Shown here: one piece after another, positions 28,863-40,468 of the stretch
Layout of the letters: every line of letters starts with the position of its first letter
Numbering within the stretch: the stretch's first letter is position 1
NCBI RefSeq assembly: GCF_014838825.1
Contig: NZ_JACYMO010000001.1
Span: 518,566-582,565, forward strand
Direction: 5' to 3'
DNA: 64,000 nt
Source of the DNA: Erwinia persicina
GTDB lineage: Bacteria > Pseudomonadota > Gammaproteobacteria > Enterobacterales > Enterobacteriaceae
The notes under the pieces: model-generated
The model's database searches: none
Seen by the model: only the letters and a program-made list of their open reading frames with translations
What the model was told of the DNA's origin: nothing
Made by a program: the position numbers and the translations under genes

Positions 28863-29486
28863 ATGTATGACCGCCAGGCGCTGTTATTAATCGATTTACA
28901 GAATGATTTCTGCCCCGGCGGCGCGCTGGCGGTAAGTGAGGGCGATCAGACTATCGCCCCCGCTAATGCGCTGGCCGCCGCGTTCCACCAGCGCGGGGAG
29001 CCGGTGATTGCCACCCTCGACTGGCACCCGGCAGATCACGGGAGTTTTGCCAGCAATGCGGGTACGCAGCCGGGTACGCTGGGCGAGCTGCACGGTCTGC
29101 CGCAGGTGTGGTGGCCGGATCACTGCGTTCAGCACAGCGCGGGAGCCGAACTGCATCCCGGGCTCGATCGGTCACGGCTGACGTTCCAGGTGCGTAAAGG
29201 CGAGGATCCGCACATCGACAGCTACAGCGCCTTTTACGATAACGGGCATCGCCAGCAAACGGTGCTGCACGAATGGCTACAGGCGCGGGGGATCACCGCA
29301 CTGACCGTCATGGGGCTGGCCACCGACTACTGCGTGAAATACAGCGTGCTGGACGCTCTGATGCTGGGCTACCGGGTTAGGGTCGTCAGCGCTGGCTGTC
29401 GCGGGGTTAACTTGCAGAAAAATGACAGTGAACGGGCGCTGGCAGAAATGGCGCAGGCCGGGGCCAGCCTCATTCAGGACGGATAA
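28863..29486 (+). CDS. pncA: Nicotinamidase
   Basis: Converts nicotinamide to nicotinate for NAD recycling. Catalytic triad Asp11 (LLIDLQNDF), Lys112 (VRKGED) and Cys157 (ATDYCVKYS); metal-binding Asp/His residues in DWHPADHGSF. 207 residues. Two-base gap from ansA indicates co-translation. Confidence 0.96.
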   Translation: MYDRQALLLIDLQNDFCPGGALAVSEGDQTIAPANALAAAFHQRGEPVIATLDWHPADHGSFASNAGTQPGTLGELHGLPQVWWPDHCVQHSAGAELHPGLDRSRLTFQVRKGEDPHIDSYSAFYDNGHRQQTVLHEWLQARGITALTVMGLATDYCVKYSVLDALMLGYRVRVVSAGCRGVNLQKNDSERALAEMAQAGASLIQDG

Positions 29487-29528
29487 AAACGGGGCACAGT
29501 GTCGCTGGCCCCGACTGAGGCATGATGC

Positions 29529-29552
29529 AAATTATTCCTGCAGGAATAATTT
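29529..29552. repeat. 24-bp perfect palindrome between pncA and yeaC
   Basis: Two 12-bp arms (AAATTATTCCTG and its complement) meet at a central CTGCAG with no loop. It overlaps the yeaC stop codon. It could serve as a convergent terminator, though it is AT-rich with few following Ts, or as a protein-binding site. Confidence 0.6.
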
Positions 29553-29829
29553 ATTGCAGCTTGATACGCGTTACGGCATCGTCGGGGATCCCGAAGGCTT
29601 CTTTCAGCTGTTTTTTACTCTTTGTCACGATCTCTCCGCCTTTCGCAATGCTCATATGTTGCGGATTGTCGTTATGACGGGCCTGCCACAGCATCACCAG
29701 CTGCAGGCTGTTCTCTTTCTGCTCCGGGGTCAGAGCCACGCCATCCCCCCACTTGCCCGTTTCCACAGCCGTCACCAGACGCTGATAGACTTCCGGCGTC
29801 ATACTGGCAATCATCTCTTCCAGTTCCAT
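29551..29829 (-). CDS. yeaC: DUF1315 family protein YeaC
   Basis: A 92-residue cytoplasmic protein of unknown function. It begins MELEEMIASMTPEVYQRL and includes the conserved ETGKWGDGVALTPEQK segment of DUF1315. No catalytic motif visible. It starts 8 bp after msrB, so they share a transcript, as in E. coli. Confidence 0.9.
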   Translation of the reverse strand: MELEEMIASMTPEVYQRLVTAVETGKWGDGVALTPEQKENSLQLVMLWQARHNDNPQHMSIAKGGEIVTKSKKQLKEAFGIPDDAVTRIKLQ

Positions 29830-29837
29830 CGTGCCTC

Positions 29838-30248
29838 CTACCCCTGGGTACTGTGGCCGTCGTCGTCGGTGAAGCTCAACGAGGCGGAGTTGACGCAGAA
29901 ACGTTCACCGGTCGGCTGCGGGCCATCCGGGAAAACATGACCAAGGTGCGAATCGCAGCTCCCGCAACGAATTTCAATACGTTGCATACCGTGGGTGTCA
30001 TCTTCCAGGTAGCGAATGGCCTCGTCACTGTAGGGCTGGTAAAAGCTTGGCCAGCCACAGCCAGAGTCATATTTCGTTTCAGAAAGGAACAGCGGCGCCT
30101 GACACACCAGGCAATGGTAGATGCCTTCGTTTTTGTTGTGCAGCAGTTTTCCTGAGTACGGCGGTTCGGTTCCCCGCTGCTGGGTCACGTAGCGCTGCAT
30201 CTCAGTTAACTCATTTTCGGGTGAGGAAGGTGTATTATCTTTAGCCAT
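29838..30248 (-). CDS. msrB: Peptide methionine-R-sulfoxide reductase MsrB
   Basis: Repairs the R-epimer of methionine sulfoxide in proteins. Structural zinc is held by Cys46, Cys49, Cys95 and Cys98; catalytic Cys118 lies in RFCVNSASL; substrate loop CGWPSFYQP. 136 residues. Divergent from gapA across a 341-bp interval, and upstream of yeaC. Confidence 0.97.
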   Translation of the reverse strand: MAKDNTPSSPENELTEMQRYVTQQRGTEPPYSGKLLHNKNEGIYHCLVCQAPLFLSETKYDSGCGWPSFYQPYSDEAIRYLEDDTHGMQRIEIRCGSCDSHLGHVFPDGPQPTGERFCVNSASLSFTDDDGHSTQG

Positions 30249-31585
<1,337 letters not shown>

Positions 31586-31607
31586 GCGACGTGGAACGAT
31601 GATGATG

Positions 31608-31632
31608 AGGGCGACAATGTCGCCCTTTTTTT
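31608..31632 (+). terminator. Intrinsic terminator of gapA
   Basis: Stem AGGGCGAC (31608-31615) / GTCGCCCT (31619-31626), 3-nt loop, then seven Ts. Confidence 0.93.
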
Positions 31633-31655
31633 ATGGTTAAATTTCAGAAGGCTGA

Positions 31656-32537
31656 ATGATGAACGAGACACTTTTTTCACTGCCGGTGATTAACCAGATT
31701 ACCCCTTACCTCTCCCAGCGTCAGGTGGGCGACCTGCCCGTGGTAGTGGTCGTGCATCCCAAAGTGCGTGCCGCGGTGACGCTGCAGGGTGCGCAGCTGA
31801 TCGCCTGGCAGCCTGCCGGTGAAAAACCCGTTATCTGGTTAAGCGAAAAAACGGCGTGGACGCCGGGCAAGGCTATTCGCGGCGGTGTGCCGATCTGCTG
31901 GCCGTGGTTCGGGCCCGCCGGTGAGCCGGCACATGGCTTTGCCCGCACGCTGCCGTGGACCTTAACGGCGCATGATGAAAATGAGAGCAGCGTAATGCTG
32001 ACCTTTGAATTAAAAAGCAGTGAACAGAGCCGGAAACTGTGGCCACACGATTTCACGCTTCTTGCCCGCTTCCGCCTGGGGGACCGCTGTGAGATCGAAC
32101 TGGAAGCGCACGGAGACTTTGAAGCCACCGCCGCTCTGCACAGTTATTTTGCCGTGGCTGACATTGCAGGGGTGGAAGTCAGCGGCCTGGGGCAGAGCTA
32201 CATCGACAAGGTGAATAACGGCATCACCGGCACCGCTGTGGACGGCAAACAGACCTACCCGCAGCGTATCGACCGCATCTATACGCAGCCGTCAGACTGC
32301 AGCGTCATTGAGGATAAGGCCGGACAGCGGGTCATCGAAGTCCATCACCATTACCAAAGTGACGTTGTCACATGGAACCCGGGTGCAGAACTTTCCTGCA
32401 GCATGGGAGACATGGCGAATGAAGGCTTTAAAACGATGGTCTGCGTTGAAACCGCACACGTCAGTAAGCCGATGATCAGTGCAGGTGAACAACCCGCCCG
32501 CCTGGCGACCACCTTCCGCGTGCGTAACCGCCGCTGA
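31656..32537 (+). CDS. yeaD: D-hexose-6-phosphate mutarotase YeaD
   Basis: Aldose-1-epimerase superfamily protein of 293 residues, thought to interconvert anomers of glucose-6-phosphate and related sugars. It has the GGVPICWPWFGP and EPAHGFAR segments (catalytic His), and a C-terminal Glu in VCVETAHV. It follows gapA after the terminator, as in E. coli. Two adjacent ATGs (31656, 31659) are possible starts. Confidence 0.93.
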   Translation: MMNETLFSLPVINQITPYLSQRQVGDLPVVVVVHPKVRAAVTLQGAQLIAWQPAGEKPVIWLSEKTAWTPGKAIRGGVPICWPWFGPAGEPAHGFARTLPWTLTAHDENESSVMLTFELKSSEQSRKLWPHDFTLLARFRLGDRCEIELEAHGDFEATAALHSYFAVADIAGVEVSGLGQSYIDKVNNGITGTAVDGKQTYPQRIDRIYTQPSDCSVIEDKAGQRVIEVHHHYQSDVVTWNPGAELSCSMGDMANEGFKTMVCVETAHVSKPMISAGEQPARLATTFRVRNRR

Positions 32538-32548
32538 GGATCCGGTCA

Positions 32549-32569
32549 GGAGCCCCCGCCGGGGGCTCC
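32549..32569. terminator. GC-rich hairpin between converging yeaD and yeaE
   Basis: Arms GGAGCCCCC (32549-32557) and GGGGGCTCC (32561-32569) with a GCC loop. No T run on either side; likely shared 3' end structure. Confidence 0.55.
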
Positions 32570-32577
32570 CTGCCGCT

Positions 32578-33429
32578 TCAGACCACGTCAAGTGGCAGCT
32601 TTGAAGCGGGAGGTGGAAAAGCCTGATTGATCAGCGCCAGCTCCTCATTGCTCAGTGACACGTCCAGCGCGGCGGCATTGTCTTCCACGTGTGCGATGCT
32701 GCCCGCCTTGGGGATCGCCATCACCCCTTCTTTACGGATTGCCCATGCCAGCAGCAGGCGGGCGACGCTGATGTCCTTCTGCCTCGCAATGCCGACCAGC
32801 GGCGGGTGATTCATCAGCTCAGTGCGCAGTCGCCCCGCCTGCGCCAGCGGACAGTAAGCCATTACCGGCATCGCCAGCCGCTGGCACTCGGGCAGTAAAT
32901 CGTACTCAATCCCCCGGGAGGCCAAATGGTAAAGCACCTGATTGGTCGCACAACGCCCGCCGCCCTCCAGGGCGAGTAACTCCTGCAGATCGTCAGTATC
33001 AAAATTCGACACGCCCCAGCGGCGGATCTTACCCTGCCGCTGCAGAACTATCATGGCGCGTATTGTCTCTTCCAGCGGAATATTACCGCGCCAGTGCAGC
33101 AGGTACAGGTCGAGATAATCGGTGTTCAGGCGCTTCAGGCTCTGCTCACACGCCTCCACTGCATCGTCCACGCCGGCATTCCACGGGTAAACCTTAGACA
33201 CCACAAACGCACGATCCCGACGCCCTTCGAGCGCTTTGCCGACCACGCGTTCTGCACCCCCGTCCGCGTACATTTCAGCAGTATCAATCAGCGTCAGTCC
33301 CCGTTCCAGACCGGCCTGCAGTGCAGCGATTTCATGGCGTTGCTGACCCGGATCTTCTCCCATAAACCAGGTTCCCTGACCTATAGCAGGTAAAACGGTC
33401 CCATCGGCAAAGGTGATTTTGCGGCTCAC
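32578..33429 (-). CDS. yeaE: Aldo/keto reductase YeaE
   Basis: NADPH-dependent carbonyl reductase, implicated in methylglyoxal reduction in E. coli. The catalytic tetrad Asp49, Tyr54 (DTAEMYADG), Lys79 (VVSKVYPW) and His112 (LLHWRG) is complete in a TIM-barrel fold of 283 residues. In E. coli it also lies between yeaD and mipA. Confidence 0.94.
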   Translation of the reverse strand: MSRKITFADGTVLPAIGQGTWFMGEDPGQQRHEIAALQAGLERGLTLIDTAEMYADGGAERVVGKALEGRRDRAFVVSKVYPWNAGVDDAVEACEQSLKRLNTDYLDLYLLHWRGNIPLEETIRAMIVLQRQGKIRRWGVSNFDTDDLQELLALEGGGRCATNQVLYHLASRGIEYDLLPECQRLAMPVMAYCPLAQAGRLRTELMNHPPLVGIARQKDISVARLLLAWAIRKEGVMAIPKAGSIAHVEDNAAALDVSLSNEELALINQAFPPPASKLPLDVV

Positions 33430-33468
33430 TGGTTTCTCCTTGCACGGTTTTGGCGCAGTTCATCTGGC

Positions 33469-33493
33469 AAAAAGGGCGCAAAGCGCCCTTTTA
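33469..33493. terminator. Terminator of mipA, between mipA and yeaE
   Basis: Stem AAAAGGGCGC / GCGCCCTTTT (about 33470-33492) with an AAA loop, T run in both directions. On the minus strand it ends mipA before yeaE. Confidence 0.85.
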
Positions 33494-33512
33494 TGGTGCA
33501 GACTGGCTGGCA

Positions 33513-34262
33513 TCAGAAGGTATAACTGACCCCGGTCCACAGCAGCATCTGAGAGCTGGTGTCGACCATCGGGCTGTCTTTGATCTCATCGCCCAGGCGA
33601 CTGTAGCGGCCGGCCAGCGTGGCATTCCAGTGTTCGCTGATATTCCAGCCGGCGGTCAGTTCAACATACGGGCTCCAGCTGCTGTCTGCATCGTAGCGAT
33701 CCAGTCCGCTGCGGCGCGATTCCGCAGACGAGATACCGTAGTAATAGTTATTCTGATTAGAACTGCTCCACAGCGCACCGATACCCGGCGTCAGGCTGAA
33801 CTGGCTGAATTCGAAGCGATAGAGATAGGTCAGGTCCCAGATAATGCCGTTGCTGTTATCCAGCATATCCCCTACCAGCGTAGTGCGGACAATCCCCCAG
33901 TCGGCACTGTGACGGTAAGCGACACCGCCCATCAGGGTCATATGCCGTTTATTCAGCGACTTCATGTCACTGTCGTCCGCATCGTCTGGATCGTAGTTTT
34001 GCGGTGAGCCCAGCACGGTCAGAGACAGCTGGTCCTGCGGATCTTTCCACAGATAGTAACCCGCCTGCAGACTGCGGATATAGAAGCTGTCGCCTTCATA
34101 GTTAACGATGGGCACGGGATAGTAACGGTCCTGCCCGCTTTTATAAGGGCTCTGACTGTAAAGCAGAGACGCGCCCAGCGTCAGCGGGTTGGCCTGTGCG
34201 AGTGGCGCAGCAAAACAGGCAGGTAAAAGAACAGTAAGCGCTGTAAGTTTGAATTGGTTCAC
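33513..34262 (-). CDS. mipA: MltA-interacting protein MipA (OmpV family)
   Basis: Outer-membrane beta-barrel scaffold protein proposed to link the lytic transglycosylase MltA to the penicillin-binding protein PBP1B. Signal peptide MNQFKLTALTVLLPACFAAP with cleavage near AQA (about residue 24), then alternating amphipathic strands and a C-terminal aromatic residue (GVSYTF) typical of BamA-dependent barrels. 249 residues. Divergent from yeaG. Confidence 0.92.
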   Translation of the reverse strand: MNQFKLTALTVLLPACFAAPLAQANPLTLGASLLYSQSPYKSGQDRYYPVPIVNYEGDSFYIRSLQAGYYLWKDPQDQLSLTVLGSPQNYDPDDADDSDMKSLNKRHMTLMGGVAYRHSADWGIVRTTLVGDMLDNSNGIIWDLTYLYRFEFSQFSLTPGIGALWSSSNQNNYYYGISSAESRRSGLDRYDADSSWSPYVELTAGWNISEHWNATLAGRYSRLGDEIKDSPMVDTSSQMLLWTGVSYTF

Positions 34263-34690
34263 AATTTATTCATTCCATTAATATAACAATCAACTGATCA
34301 GTTTAAACAGTATGGGCGGACAGAGTCATAAATTTACATGATTAGTAGCACATATCATCAATTATCCGACACATTCCCAATTGTAATGGGCAGGGTTGTT
34401 TTACAAAAGTCTGTCAGCCCGCGTCAGACAAGGCCTTTGTTTTGCCGCTTTATGACTTTGTTATTGAAATTTCATTGAAAATGGCAGACCCGTCAGGAAA
34501 TTTCCTGAATGCGATCTACGCTTAATTATAAGACGCTAAATTCCAACGAGTAGAGTGAGCGGCAATGTTATCCCGCCCGATAAAACCGTCAGGTTGGCAT
34601 AAGGGTTGCTGTACTCACTTAAGTTCCTTCAGGGGCTGACTCTTCTTAGGCTCCTGGTACCTGTGCTAAAAAAGAAAGGACGGGCATCCC
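34263..34690 (+). promoter_or_regulatory. mipA/yeaG intergenic region
   Basis: About 430 bp with no gene. It carries a sigma-54 promoter for yeaGH (34594-34610) and presumably enhancer sites upstream, plus the mipA promoter on the minus strand. I could not identify a clear NtrC dyad. Confidence 0.65.
34594..34610 (+). promoter_or_regulatory. Sigma-54 promoter of yeaGH
   Basis: TTGGCATAAGGGTTGCT has the invariant GG (34596-34597) and GC (34608-34609) separated by exactly 10 bases, the -24/-12 layout of RpoN promoters. The start of transcription would be about 34621, 70 bp before the yeaG ATG. E. coli yeaGH is known to be RpoN/NtrC dependent, which agrees. Confidence 0.88.
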
Positions 34691-36625
34691 ATGAATATAT
34701 TCGATCACTACCGTCAGCGCTATGAAGCTGCCAAGGACGAAGAGTTCACACTGCAGGAATTTCTGACCATTTGTCGTCAGGATCGCAGTGCCTACGCCAA
34801 CGCGGCGGAACGACTGTTAATGGCTATTGGTGAGCCAGTGATGGTGGATACCGCCCTGGAGCCACGACTTTCCCGACTGTTTTCAAACCGAGTGGTCGCC
34901 CGTTATCCGGCTTTTGAAGAATTTTATGGTATGGAAGATGCGATTGAGCAGATTGTCTCCTACCTGAAACACGCAGCACAGGGACTGGAAGAGAAGAAAC
35001 AGATCCTCTACCTTCTGGGACCGGTGGGCGGCGGGAAGTCTTCCCTCGCTGAACGTCTCAAATCCCTGATGCAACGCGTACCGATTTATGTGCTGACGGC
35101 GGACGGTGAGCGCAGCCCGGTCAACGACCATCCGCTGTGCCTGTTTAATCCGCAGGAAGATGCCCATATTCTGGAAAAAGAGTACGGCGTACCGCGCCGC
35201 TACCTGGGTACCATCATGTCGCCGTGGGCGGCAAAGCGCCTGCATGATTTTGGCGGCGATATCACCCGCTTTAAAGTCGTCAAAGTCTGGCCTTCCATTC
35301 TGGAACAGGTGGCCATAGCCAAAACTGAACCCGGGGATGAGAATAACCAGGATATCTCTGCGCTGGTGGGGAAAGTGGATATCCGTAAGCTGGAAAATCA
35401 CGCTCAGAACGATCCGGATGCCTATGGCTATTCAGGCGCGCTGTGCCGGGCCAACCAGGGCATTATGGAGTTTGTGGAAATGTTTAAGGCACCGATTAAG
35501 GTGCTGCATCCCCTGCTGACCGCCACGCAGGAAGGGAACTACAACGGGACGGAGGGGATCTCTGCCCTGCCGTTCAACGGTATTATCCTTGCCCACTCTA
35601 ACGAATCTGAATGGGTGACCTTCCGCAATAACAAAAACAATGAGGCCTTCCTTGACCGTGTTTACATTGTCAAAGTCCCTTACTGCCTGCGGGTCTCGGA
35701 AGAGATTAAGATTTACGACAAACTGCTGGTGAACAGCGAGTTGACGCACGCACCGTGTGCGCCAGGCACGCTGGAAACCCTGGCACGGTTCTCAATTCTT
35801 TCACGCCTGAAAGAGCCGGAAAACTCCAGCACCTATTCGAAGATGCGCGTCTATGACGGGGAGAGCCTGAAAGATACCGATCCTAAGTCGAAATCCTATC
35901 AGGAGTACCGTGACTATGCGGGCGTGGACGAAGGAATGAACGGTTTATCCACGCGCTTTGCCTTTAAAATACTTTCCCGCGTGTTTAACTTTGATCACGC
36001 GGAAGTGGCAGCCAACCCGGTACACCTGTTTTATGTACTGGAACAGCAGATCGACCGCGAACAGTTCCCTCAGGAACAGGCTGAGAAGTATCTTGAACAT
36101 CTGAAAGGCTACCTGATCCCGAAATACGCTGAGTTTATCGGCAAGGAGATCCAGACGGCTTACCTGGAGTCTTATTCCGAGTATGGTCAGAATATTTTCG
36201 ACCGCTACGTCACATACGCTGACTTCTGGATCCAGGATCAGGAATACCGCGACCCGGATACCGGCCAGCTGTTTGATCGTGAGTCCCTGAATGCGGAGCT
36301 GGAGAAAATTGAAAAACCGGCGGGGATCAGTAACCCGAAAGATTTCCGTAATGAGATCGTCAACTTCGTGCTACGCGCCCGGGCACATAATAACGGGCGG
36401 AATCCGAACTGGACCAGCTATGAAAAACTCCGCACCGTGATCGAGAAGAAAATGTTCTCGAATACCGAGGAGCTGCTGCCGGTTATCTCCTTTAACGCAA
36501 AAACATCCACGGATGAGCAGAAAAAACACGACGATTTTGTCGACCGCATGATGGAGAAAGGCTACACCCGCAAACAGGTTCGCCTGCTGTGTGAATGGTA
36601 TTTGCGCGTTAGAAAATCATCCTGA
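34691..36625 (+). CDS. yeaG: PrkA family serine protein kinase YeaG
   Basis: A 644-residue AAA-type protein with the PrkA N-terminal domain (Walker [10 protein letters not shown] at 110-118) and a C-terminal kinase-like domain. In E. coli it responds to nitrogen starvation and helps set RpoS levels; autophosphorylating kinase activity has been reported for the family. First gene of yeaGH under the sigma-54 promoter. Start preceded by AAAGGA. Confidence 0.96.
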   Translation: MNIFDHYRQRYEAAKDEEFTLQEFLTICRQDRSAYANAAERLLMAIGEPVMVDTALEPRLSRLFSNRVVARYPAFEEFYGMEDAIEQIVSYLKHAAQGLEEKKQILYLLGPVGGGKSSLAERLKSLMQRVPIYVLTADGERSPVNDHPLCLFNPQEDAHILEKEYGVPRRYLGTIMSPWAAKRLHDFGGDITRFKVVKVWPSILEQVAIAKTEPGDENNQDISALVGKVDIRKLENHAQNDPDAYGYSGALCRANQGIMEFVEMFKAPIKVLHPLLTATQEGNYNGTEGISALPFNGIILAHSNESEWVTFRNNKNNEAFLDRVYIVKVPYCLRVSEEIKIYDKLLVNSELTHAPCAPGTLETLARFSILSRLKEPENSSTYSKMRVYDGESLKDTDPKSKSYQEYRDYAGVDEGMNGLSTRFAFKILSRVFNFDHAEVAANPVHLFYVLEQQIDREQFPQEQAEKYLEHLKGYLIPKYAEFIGKEIQTAYLESYSEYGQNIFDRYVTYADFWIQDQEYRDPDTGQLFDRESLNAELEKIEKPAGISNPKDFRNEIVNFVLRARAHNNGRNPNWTSYEKLRTVIEKKMFSNTEELLPVISFNAKTSTDEQKKHDDFVDRMMEKGYTRKQVRLLCEWYLRVRKSS

Positions 36626-36695
36626 TTCGGAAGTCGCACCCATCCGGACCCGTGCAGCAAGGCTGGTCCGGACGGCAACACTGTTTGGGGGAGCT

Positions 36696-37976
36696 ATGGC
36701 CTATTTTATCGATCGGCGTCTTAACGGTAAAAACAAAAGCGCGGTGAACCGTCAGCGCTTTTTGCGCCGCTATAAATCGCAAATCAAACAGTCGATTTCC
36801 GAGGCCATCAACAAGCGTTCGGTGACCGACGTTGAGAGCGGGGAATCCGTCTCTATTCCAGTAGAAGATATTAACGAGCCGGGATTTCATCAGGGCCGCG
36901 GCGGTGAACGCCATCGCGTACACCCGGGAAATGACCACTTTGTGCAAAATGACCGGGTGGAACGTCCTCAGGGAGGGGGTGGCGGCAGTGGAAGTGGTCA
37001 GGGAAATGCCGGCAAGGACGGTGAAGGCCAGGATGAATTTGTCTTTAACATTTCTAAAGATGAATACCTCGATCTGCTGTTTGAGGACCTTGCCCTGCCG
37101 AATCTGAAAAAAAACCAGCACCGGCAGCTGAATGAGTATAAAACCCACCGTGCGGGCTACACCGCTAACGGCGTACCGGCCAACATCAGCGTGGTGCGCT
37201 CCCTGCAGAACTCGCTGGCACGCCGCACCGCTATGACCGCAGGTAAGCGTCGTTTACTGGCCGAACTGGAAGAGACCCTGCTGCAGGTTGAAAACAGCGA
37301 ACCGGCTCAACTGCTGGAAGAGGAGCGCCTCAGGCTGGAAATTGATGAACTGCGCGCCCGCATCAAGCGCGTGCCCTTCATTGATACATTTGACCTGCGC
37401 TATAAGAATTTCGAGAAGCGACCGGAGCCTTCCAGCCAGGCCGTTATGTTCTGCCTGATGGATGTATCCGGTTCGATGGACCAGGCCACTAAGGATATGG
37501 CCAAGCGCTTTTATATCCTGCTGTATCTGTTCCTCAGCCGGACTTATAAAAATGTCGATGTGGTTTACATTCGTCACCACACCCAGGCAAAGGAGGTCGA
37601 CGAGCAGGAGTTTTTCTACTCGCAGGAAACTGGCGGGACGATTGTCTCCAGCGCGCTCAAACTGATGGATGAGGTAGTCAGGGAGCGCTACGACCCCACA
37701 CAGTGGAACATCTATGCAGCACAGGCCTCGGATGGCGACAACTGGGCTGATGACTCCCCGCTGTGCCACGAAATCCTGGCGAAAAACATTCTGCCGGTGG
37801 TGCGTTACTACAGTTATATTGAAATCACCCGGCGCGCCCATCAGACCCTGTGGCGCGAATATGAACATTTGCAGTCCACGTTCGATAATTTTGCCATTCA
37901 GCACATACGTGAACCCGAAGACATTTATCCGGTGTTCCGCGCCCTGTTCCATAAACAGGTGGAAGAGAAATACTGA
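36696..37976 (+). CDS. yeaH: DUF444 family protein YeaH
   Basis: 426-residue protein with a disordered glycine-rich stretch ([11 protein letters not shown]) in the N-terminal third and a von Willebrand factor A-like domain whose MIDAS motif is DVSGS (256-260). DUF444 proteins always accompany PrkA/YeaG and often SpoVR; molecular role unknown. The ATG at 36696 after GGGGGAG yields [15 protein letters not shown], the family start; an in-frame extension overlapping yeaG (to 36591) is rejected. 70 bp after yeaG. Confidence 0.95.
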   Translation: MAYFIDRRLNGKNKSAVNRQRFLRRYKSQIKQSISEAINKRSVTDVESGESVSIPVEDINEPGFHQGRGGERHRVHPGNDHFVQNDRVERPQGGGGGSGSGQGNAGKDGEGQDEFVFNISKDEYLDLLFEDLALPNLKKNQHRQLNEYKTHRAGYTANGVPANISVVRSLQNSLARRTAMTAGKRRLLAELEETLLQVENSEPAQLLEEERLRLEIDELRARIKRVPFIDTFDLRYKNFEKRPEPSSQAVMFCLMDVSGSMDQATKDMAKRFYILLYLFLSRTYKNVDVVYIRHHTQAKEVDEQEFFYSQETGGTIVSSALKLMDEVVRERYDPTQWNIYAAQASDGDNWADDSPLCHEILAKNILPVVRYYSYIEITRRAHQTLWREYEHLQSTFDNFAIQHIREPEDIYPVFRALFHKQVEEKY

Positions 37977-38308
37977 CGCCGCCTCCTCAGCCGGCACCCT
38001 GTCGGCTGAGATATTTCTGCCCTGTCCTCGCATTGTTACCTTACCGACGGCTTTCACGTGGCATAATAGCCAGTAACAGGCTTTTATCGCGTTTTCATAC
38101 CGTTTATTTGATGCCCAGTCGCCCATTGGCCAATTAAAGGCCATTTTCGGCGCACTGTGCGGCATTTACTTCTGCTTGTTTTGCGATATTTTATCCTGAG
38201 TTATAAATTTTTTCTGGATGCACATAGCTTGCGTTCAGATTTTGACCTTTTACTGCGGCCTGCCGCCCCGGTGAATCCGGTTTTTTTTACGTGACTGAGA
38301 GGTGCCCT
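37977..38308 (+). promoter_or_regulatory. yeaH-nhaP2 intergenic region
   Basis: About 330 bp. It begins with a hairpin after yeaH (CTCAGCCG 37986-37993 / CGGCTGAG 38003-38010, then ATATTTCT), a likely weak terminator. Near the end, a short CCGG-TGAAT-CCGG stem followed by eight Ts (up to 38288) lies just before the antiporter and could be an attenuator. This is also a breakpoint relative to E. coli gene order. No coding sequence seen. Confidence 0.5.
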
Positions 38309-40036
38309 TTGGAAGCCAGCGCGATTTATAGTTTGTTCATTATTGGTTCTGTGCTGGTTGCGTCGAGCATTCTCCTGAGTTCTTTTTCCTCCCGGCTGGG
38401 CATTCCGATTCTGGTGATCTTCCTCGTGCTGGGCATGCTGGCCGGCGTTGACGGCATCGGCGGGATTGCTTTTGACAACTATCCTGCCGCCTATCTGATC
38501 AGTAACCTCGCTCTGGCCGTGATCCTGCTGGATGGGGGAATGCGAACTCAGGCCAGCTCCTTTAAAGTGGCGTTAGGTCCGGCGCTGTCCCTGGCTACGG
38601 TCGGCGTGCTGATCACCGCAGGCCTGACCGGACTGGCCGCTGCCTGGCTGTTTGACCTCAATCTGATGAACGGTTTTCTGGTTGGGGCCATTATCGGCTC
38701 CACCGATGCCGCCGCCGTGTTTTCTCTGCTGGGCGGCAAGGGGCTGAACGAACGCGTCAGCGCCACACTGGAAATTGAGTCCGGCAGCAACGACCCGATG
38801 GCCGTTTTCCTGACTATCACCCTGATCGAAATGATCCAGAACGGCGAGAGTGGCTTAAGCTGGATGTTTGTCGTGCACCTGGTACAGCAGTTTGGCCTGG
38901 GCATCGTGCTCGGTCTGGGCGGCGGCTGGGCCTTATTGCAGCTGATTAACCGCGTTTCACTGGCCAGCGGCCTCTACCCACTGCTCGCGGTCAGCGGCGG
39001 CATTCTGGTGTTTGCCCTGACCACCGTCCTGGAAGGCAGCGGTATCCTGGCCGTTTATCTGTGTGGCTATGTGCTGGGCAACCGGCCGATCCGCAACCGG
39101 CATGGCATTCTGCAAACCTTCGACGGTATGGCCTGGCTGAGTCAGATTGGCATGTTCCTGGTTCTTGGTCTGCTGGTTAATCCGACGGACCTGTGGCATA
39201 TCGCTATCCCTGCCACCCTGCTGTCGCTCTGCCTGATTCTGGTTGCCCGTCCGCTGTCGGTGATGATCGGACTGTTGCCGTTTCGCGGCTTCAACATTCG
39301 CGAACGGGTGTTTATCAGCTGGGTCGGACTTCGCGGCGCGGTGCCGATCATTCTCGCCGTCTTCCCGATGATGGCGGGGCTGCCCCATGCCTCGCTGTTC
39401 TTCAATATTGCCTTCTTTGTGGTGCTGGTATCGTTGATGGTTCAGGGAACATCACTGGGCTGGGCAGCGCGCAAGGCGCGCGTGGTGGTGCCGCCGATGG
39501 CTTCCCCCATCTCCCGCGTGGGTCTGGATATTCACCCGGAAAACCCGTGGGAGCAGTTTGTTTATCAGCTCAGCGCGGACAAGTGGTGTGTGGGTGCCGC
39601 GCTGCGCGACCTGGTGATGCCACGGGAAACACGCATTGCTGCCCTTTTCCGTGACAATCTGCTGCTGCACCCGACGGGTAGCACACGCCTGAGAGAGAAT
39701 GACGTGCTGTGCGTCATCGGCCGCGAACGGGATCTTCCGGCACTGGGTAAGCTGTTCAGCCAGTCACCGCCGGTTTCGCTCGATCAGCGCTTCTTTGGTG
39801 ACTTTATTTTGCAGGCCGATGCCCGCCTGCACGATGTCTCAGAGATTTACGGTATTGAGCTGGATGACGATGCCGACACGCATCAGACGCTGGGCCAACT
39901 GGTGCTGGGCCTGATTGGCGGAGCACCGGTGGTGGGTGATCAGGTGGAATGGAAAAACATGATCTGGACGGTAGCAGAAAAAGAAGCCAATGAAATTGTG
40001 AAGATTGGCGTCAAGGTTCAGGAAGAGAAAGAATAA
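38309..40036 (+). CDS. nhaP2: K+/H+ antiporter NhaP2 (CvrA)
   Basis: CPA1-family inner-membrane antiporter of 575 residues that expels potassium for protons. About 12 membrane segments (1-390), ion-site motif ESGSNDP with Asn161-Asp162, then a cytoplasmic TrkA-C domain (about 400-490) and a further regulatory domain. I choose the TTG at 38309 ([10 protein letters not shown] aligns to the family MDATTIISLF) over the GTG at 38291; GAGGTG precedes it. In E. coli cvrA is also adjacent to dadX, but here two genes lie between. Confidence 0.94.
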   Translation: MEASAIYSLFIIGSVLVASSILLSSFSSRLGIPILVIFLVLGMLAGVDGIGGIAFDNYPAAYLISNLALAVILLDGGMRTQASSFKVALGPALSLATVGVLITAGLTGLAAAWLFDLNLMNGFLVGAIIGSTDAAAVFSLLGGKGLNERVSATLEIESGSNDPMAVFLTITLIEMIQNGESGLSWMFVVHLVQQFGLGIVLGLGGGWALLQLINRVSLASGLYPLLAVSGGILVFALTTVLEGSGILAVYLCGYVLGNRPIRNRHGILQTFDGMAWLSQIGMFLVLGLLVNPTDLWHIAIPATLLSLCLILVARPLSVMIGLLPFRGFNIRERVFISWVGLRGAVPIILAVFPMMAGLPHASLFFNIAFFVVLVSLMVQGTSLGWAARKARVVVPPMASPISRVGLDIHPENPWEQFVYQLSADKWCVGAALRDLVMPRETRIAALFRDNLLLHPTGSTRLRENDVLCVIGRERDLPALGKLFSQSPPVSLDQRFFGDFILQADARLHDVSEIYGIELDDDADTHQTLGQLVLGLIGGAPVVGDQVEWKNMIWTVAEKEANEIVKIGVKVQEEKE

Positions 40037-40468
40037 CCTCCTCCGCGCCTCTGCCCGCTGGCAGAGGCACTCTGCCTTCTGACAAAATTGGAATACAGAA
40101 TTGTTATCTGTGAGGCGTTCAGATTCATCAAATCGCCTTTATTCATTTATCCCACTGTCATCATTTTTAATTATTACAGCCCGCTTCACTCTCCCCTTAA
40201 GATTAATCCGCTGTTTGATTTTTCACCTGCTTTTAGGATTATCCCGTATTAACTAACACAATTAACTCCTGCATACTTCATTCTTCATTATGTGACGGAA
40301 TTGCGTGGTCACCCTCTTTAAACCACCGCTCCGCTGCCCTGAACACCGTAACAATAATGGCCACACAACGTCAGTCTGATAAACCCAAAGGGGTTAATGT
40401 AGAGACGCCTGCACGCGGGCTGGATCCTCGTCAGGTCATTGATTTCTCATTAAAAGAGAGCAGGCATT
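40037..40468 (+). promoter_or_regulatory. nhaP2-sugar transferase intergenic region
   Basis: About 430 bp, AT-rich in the middle. A hairpin just after nhaP2 (GCCTCTGCC 40047-40055 / GGCAGAGGC 40060-40068) may end that transcript. TAGGATTATCCCGT at 40234-40247 is a weak match to the RcsAB box known upstream of exopolysaccharide genes in this group. No JUMPStart/ops element is seen. A 51-codon frame (40357-40512) overlaps the next gene start and is not called. Confidence 0.5.

Noticed and set aside
37254-38165. 303-codon minus-strand frame opposite yeaH
   Set aside because: Antisense shadow of a conserved gene; the plus-strand protein matches YeaH throughout.
40234-40247. RcsAB box upstream of the sugar transferase
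   Set aside because: Only about 9 of 14 positions agree with the consensus; kept as a note and not called as a feature.
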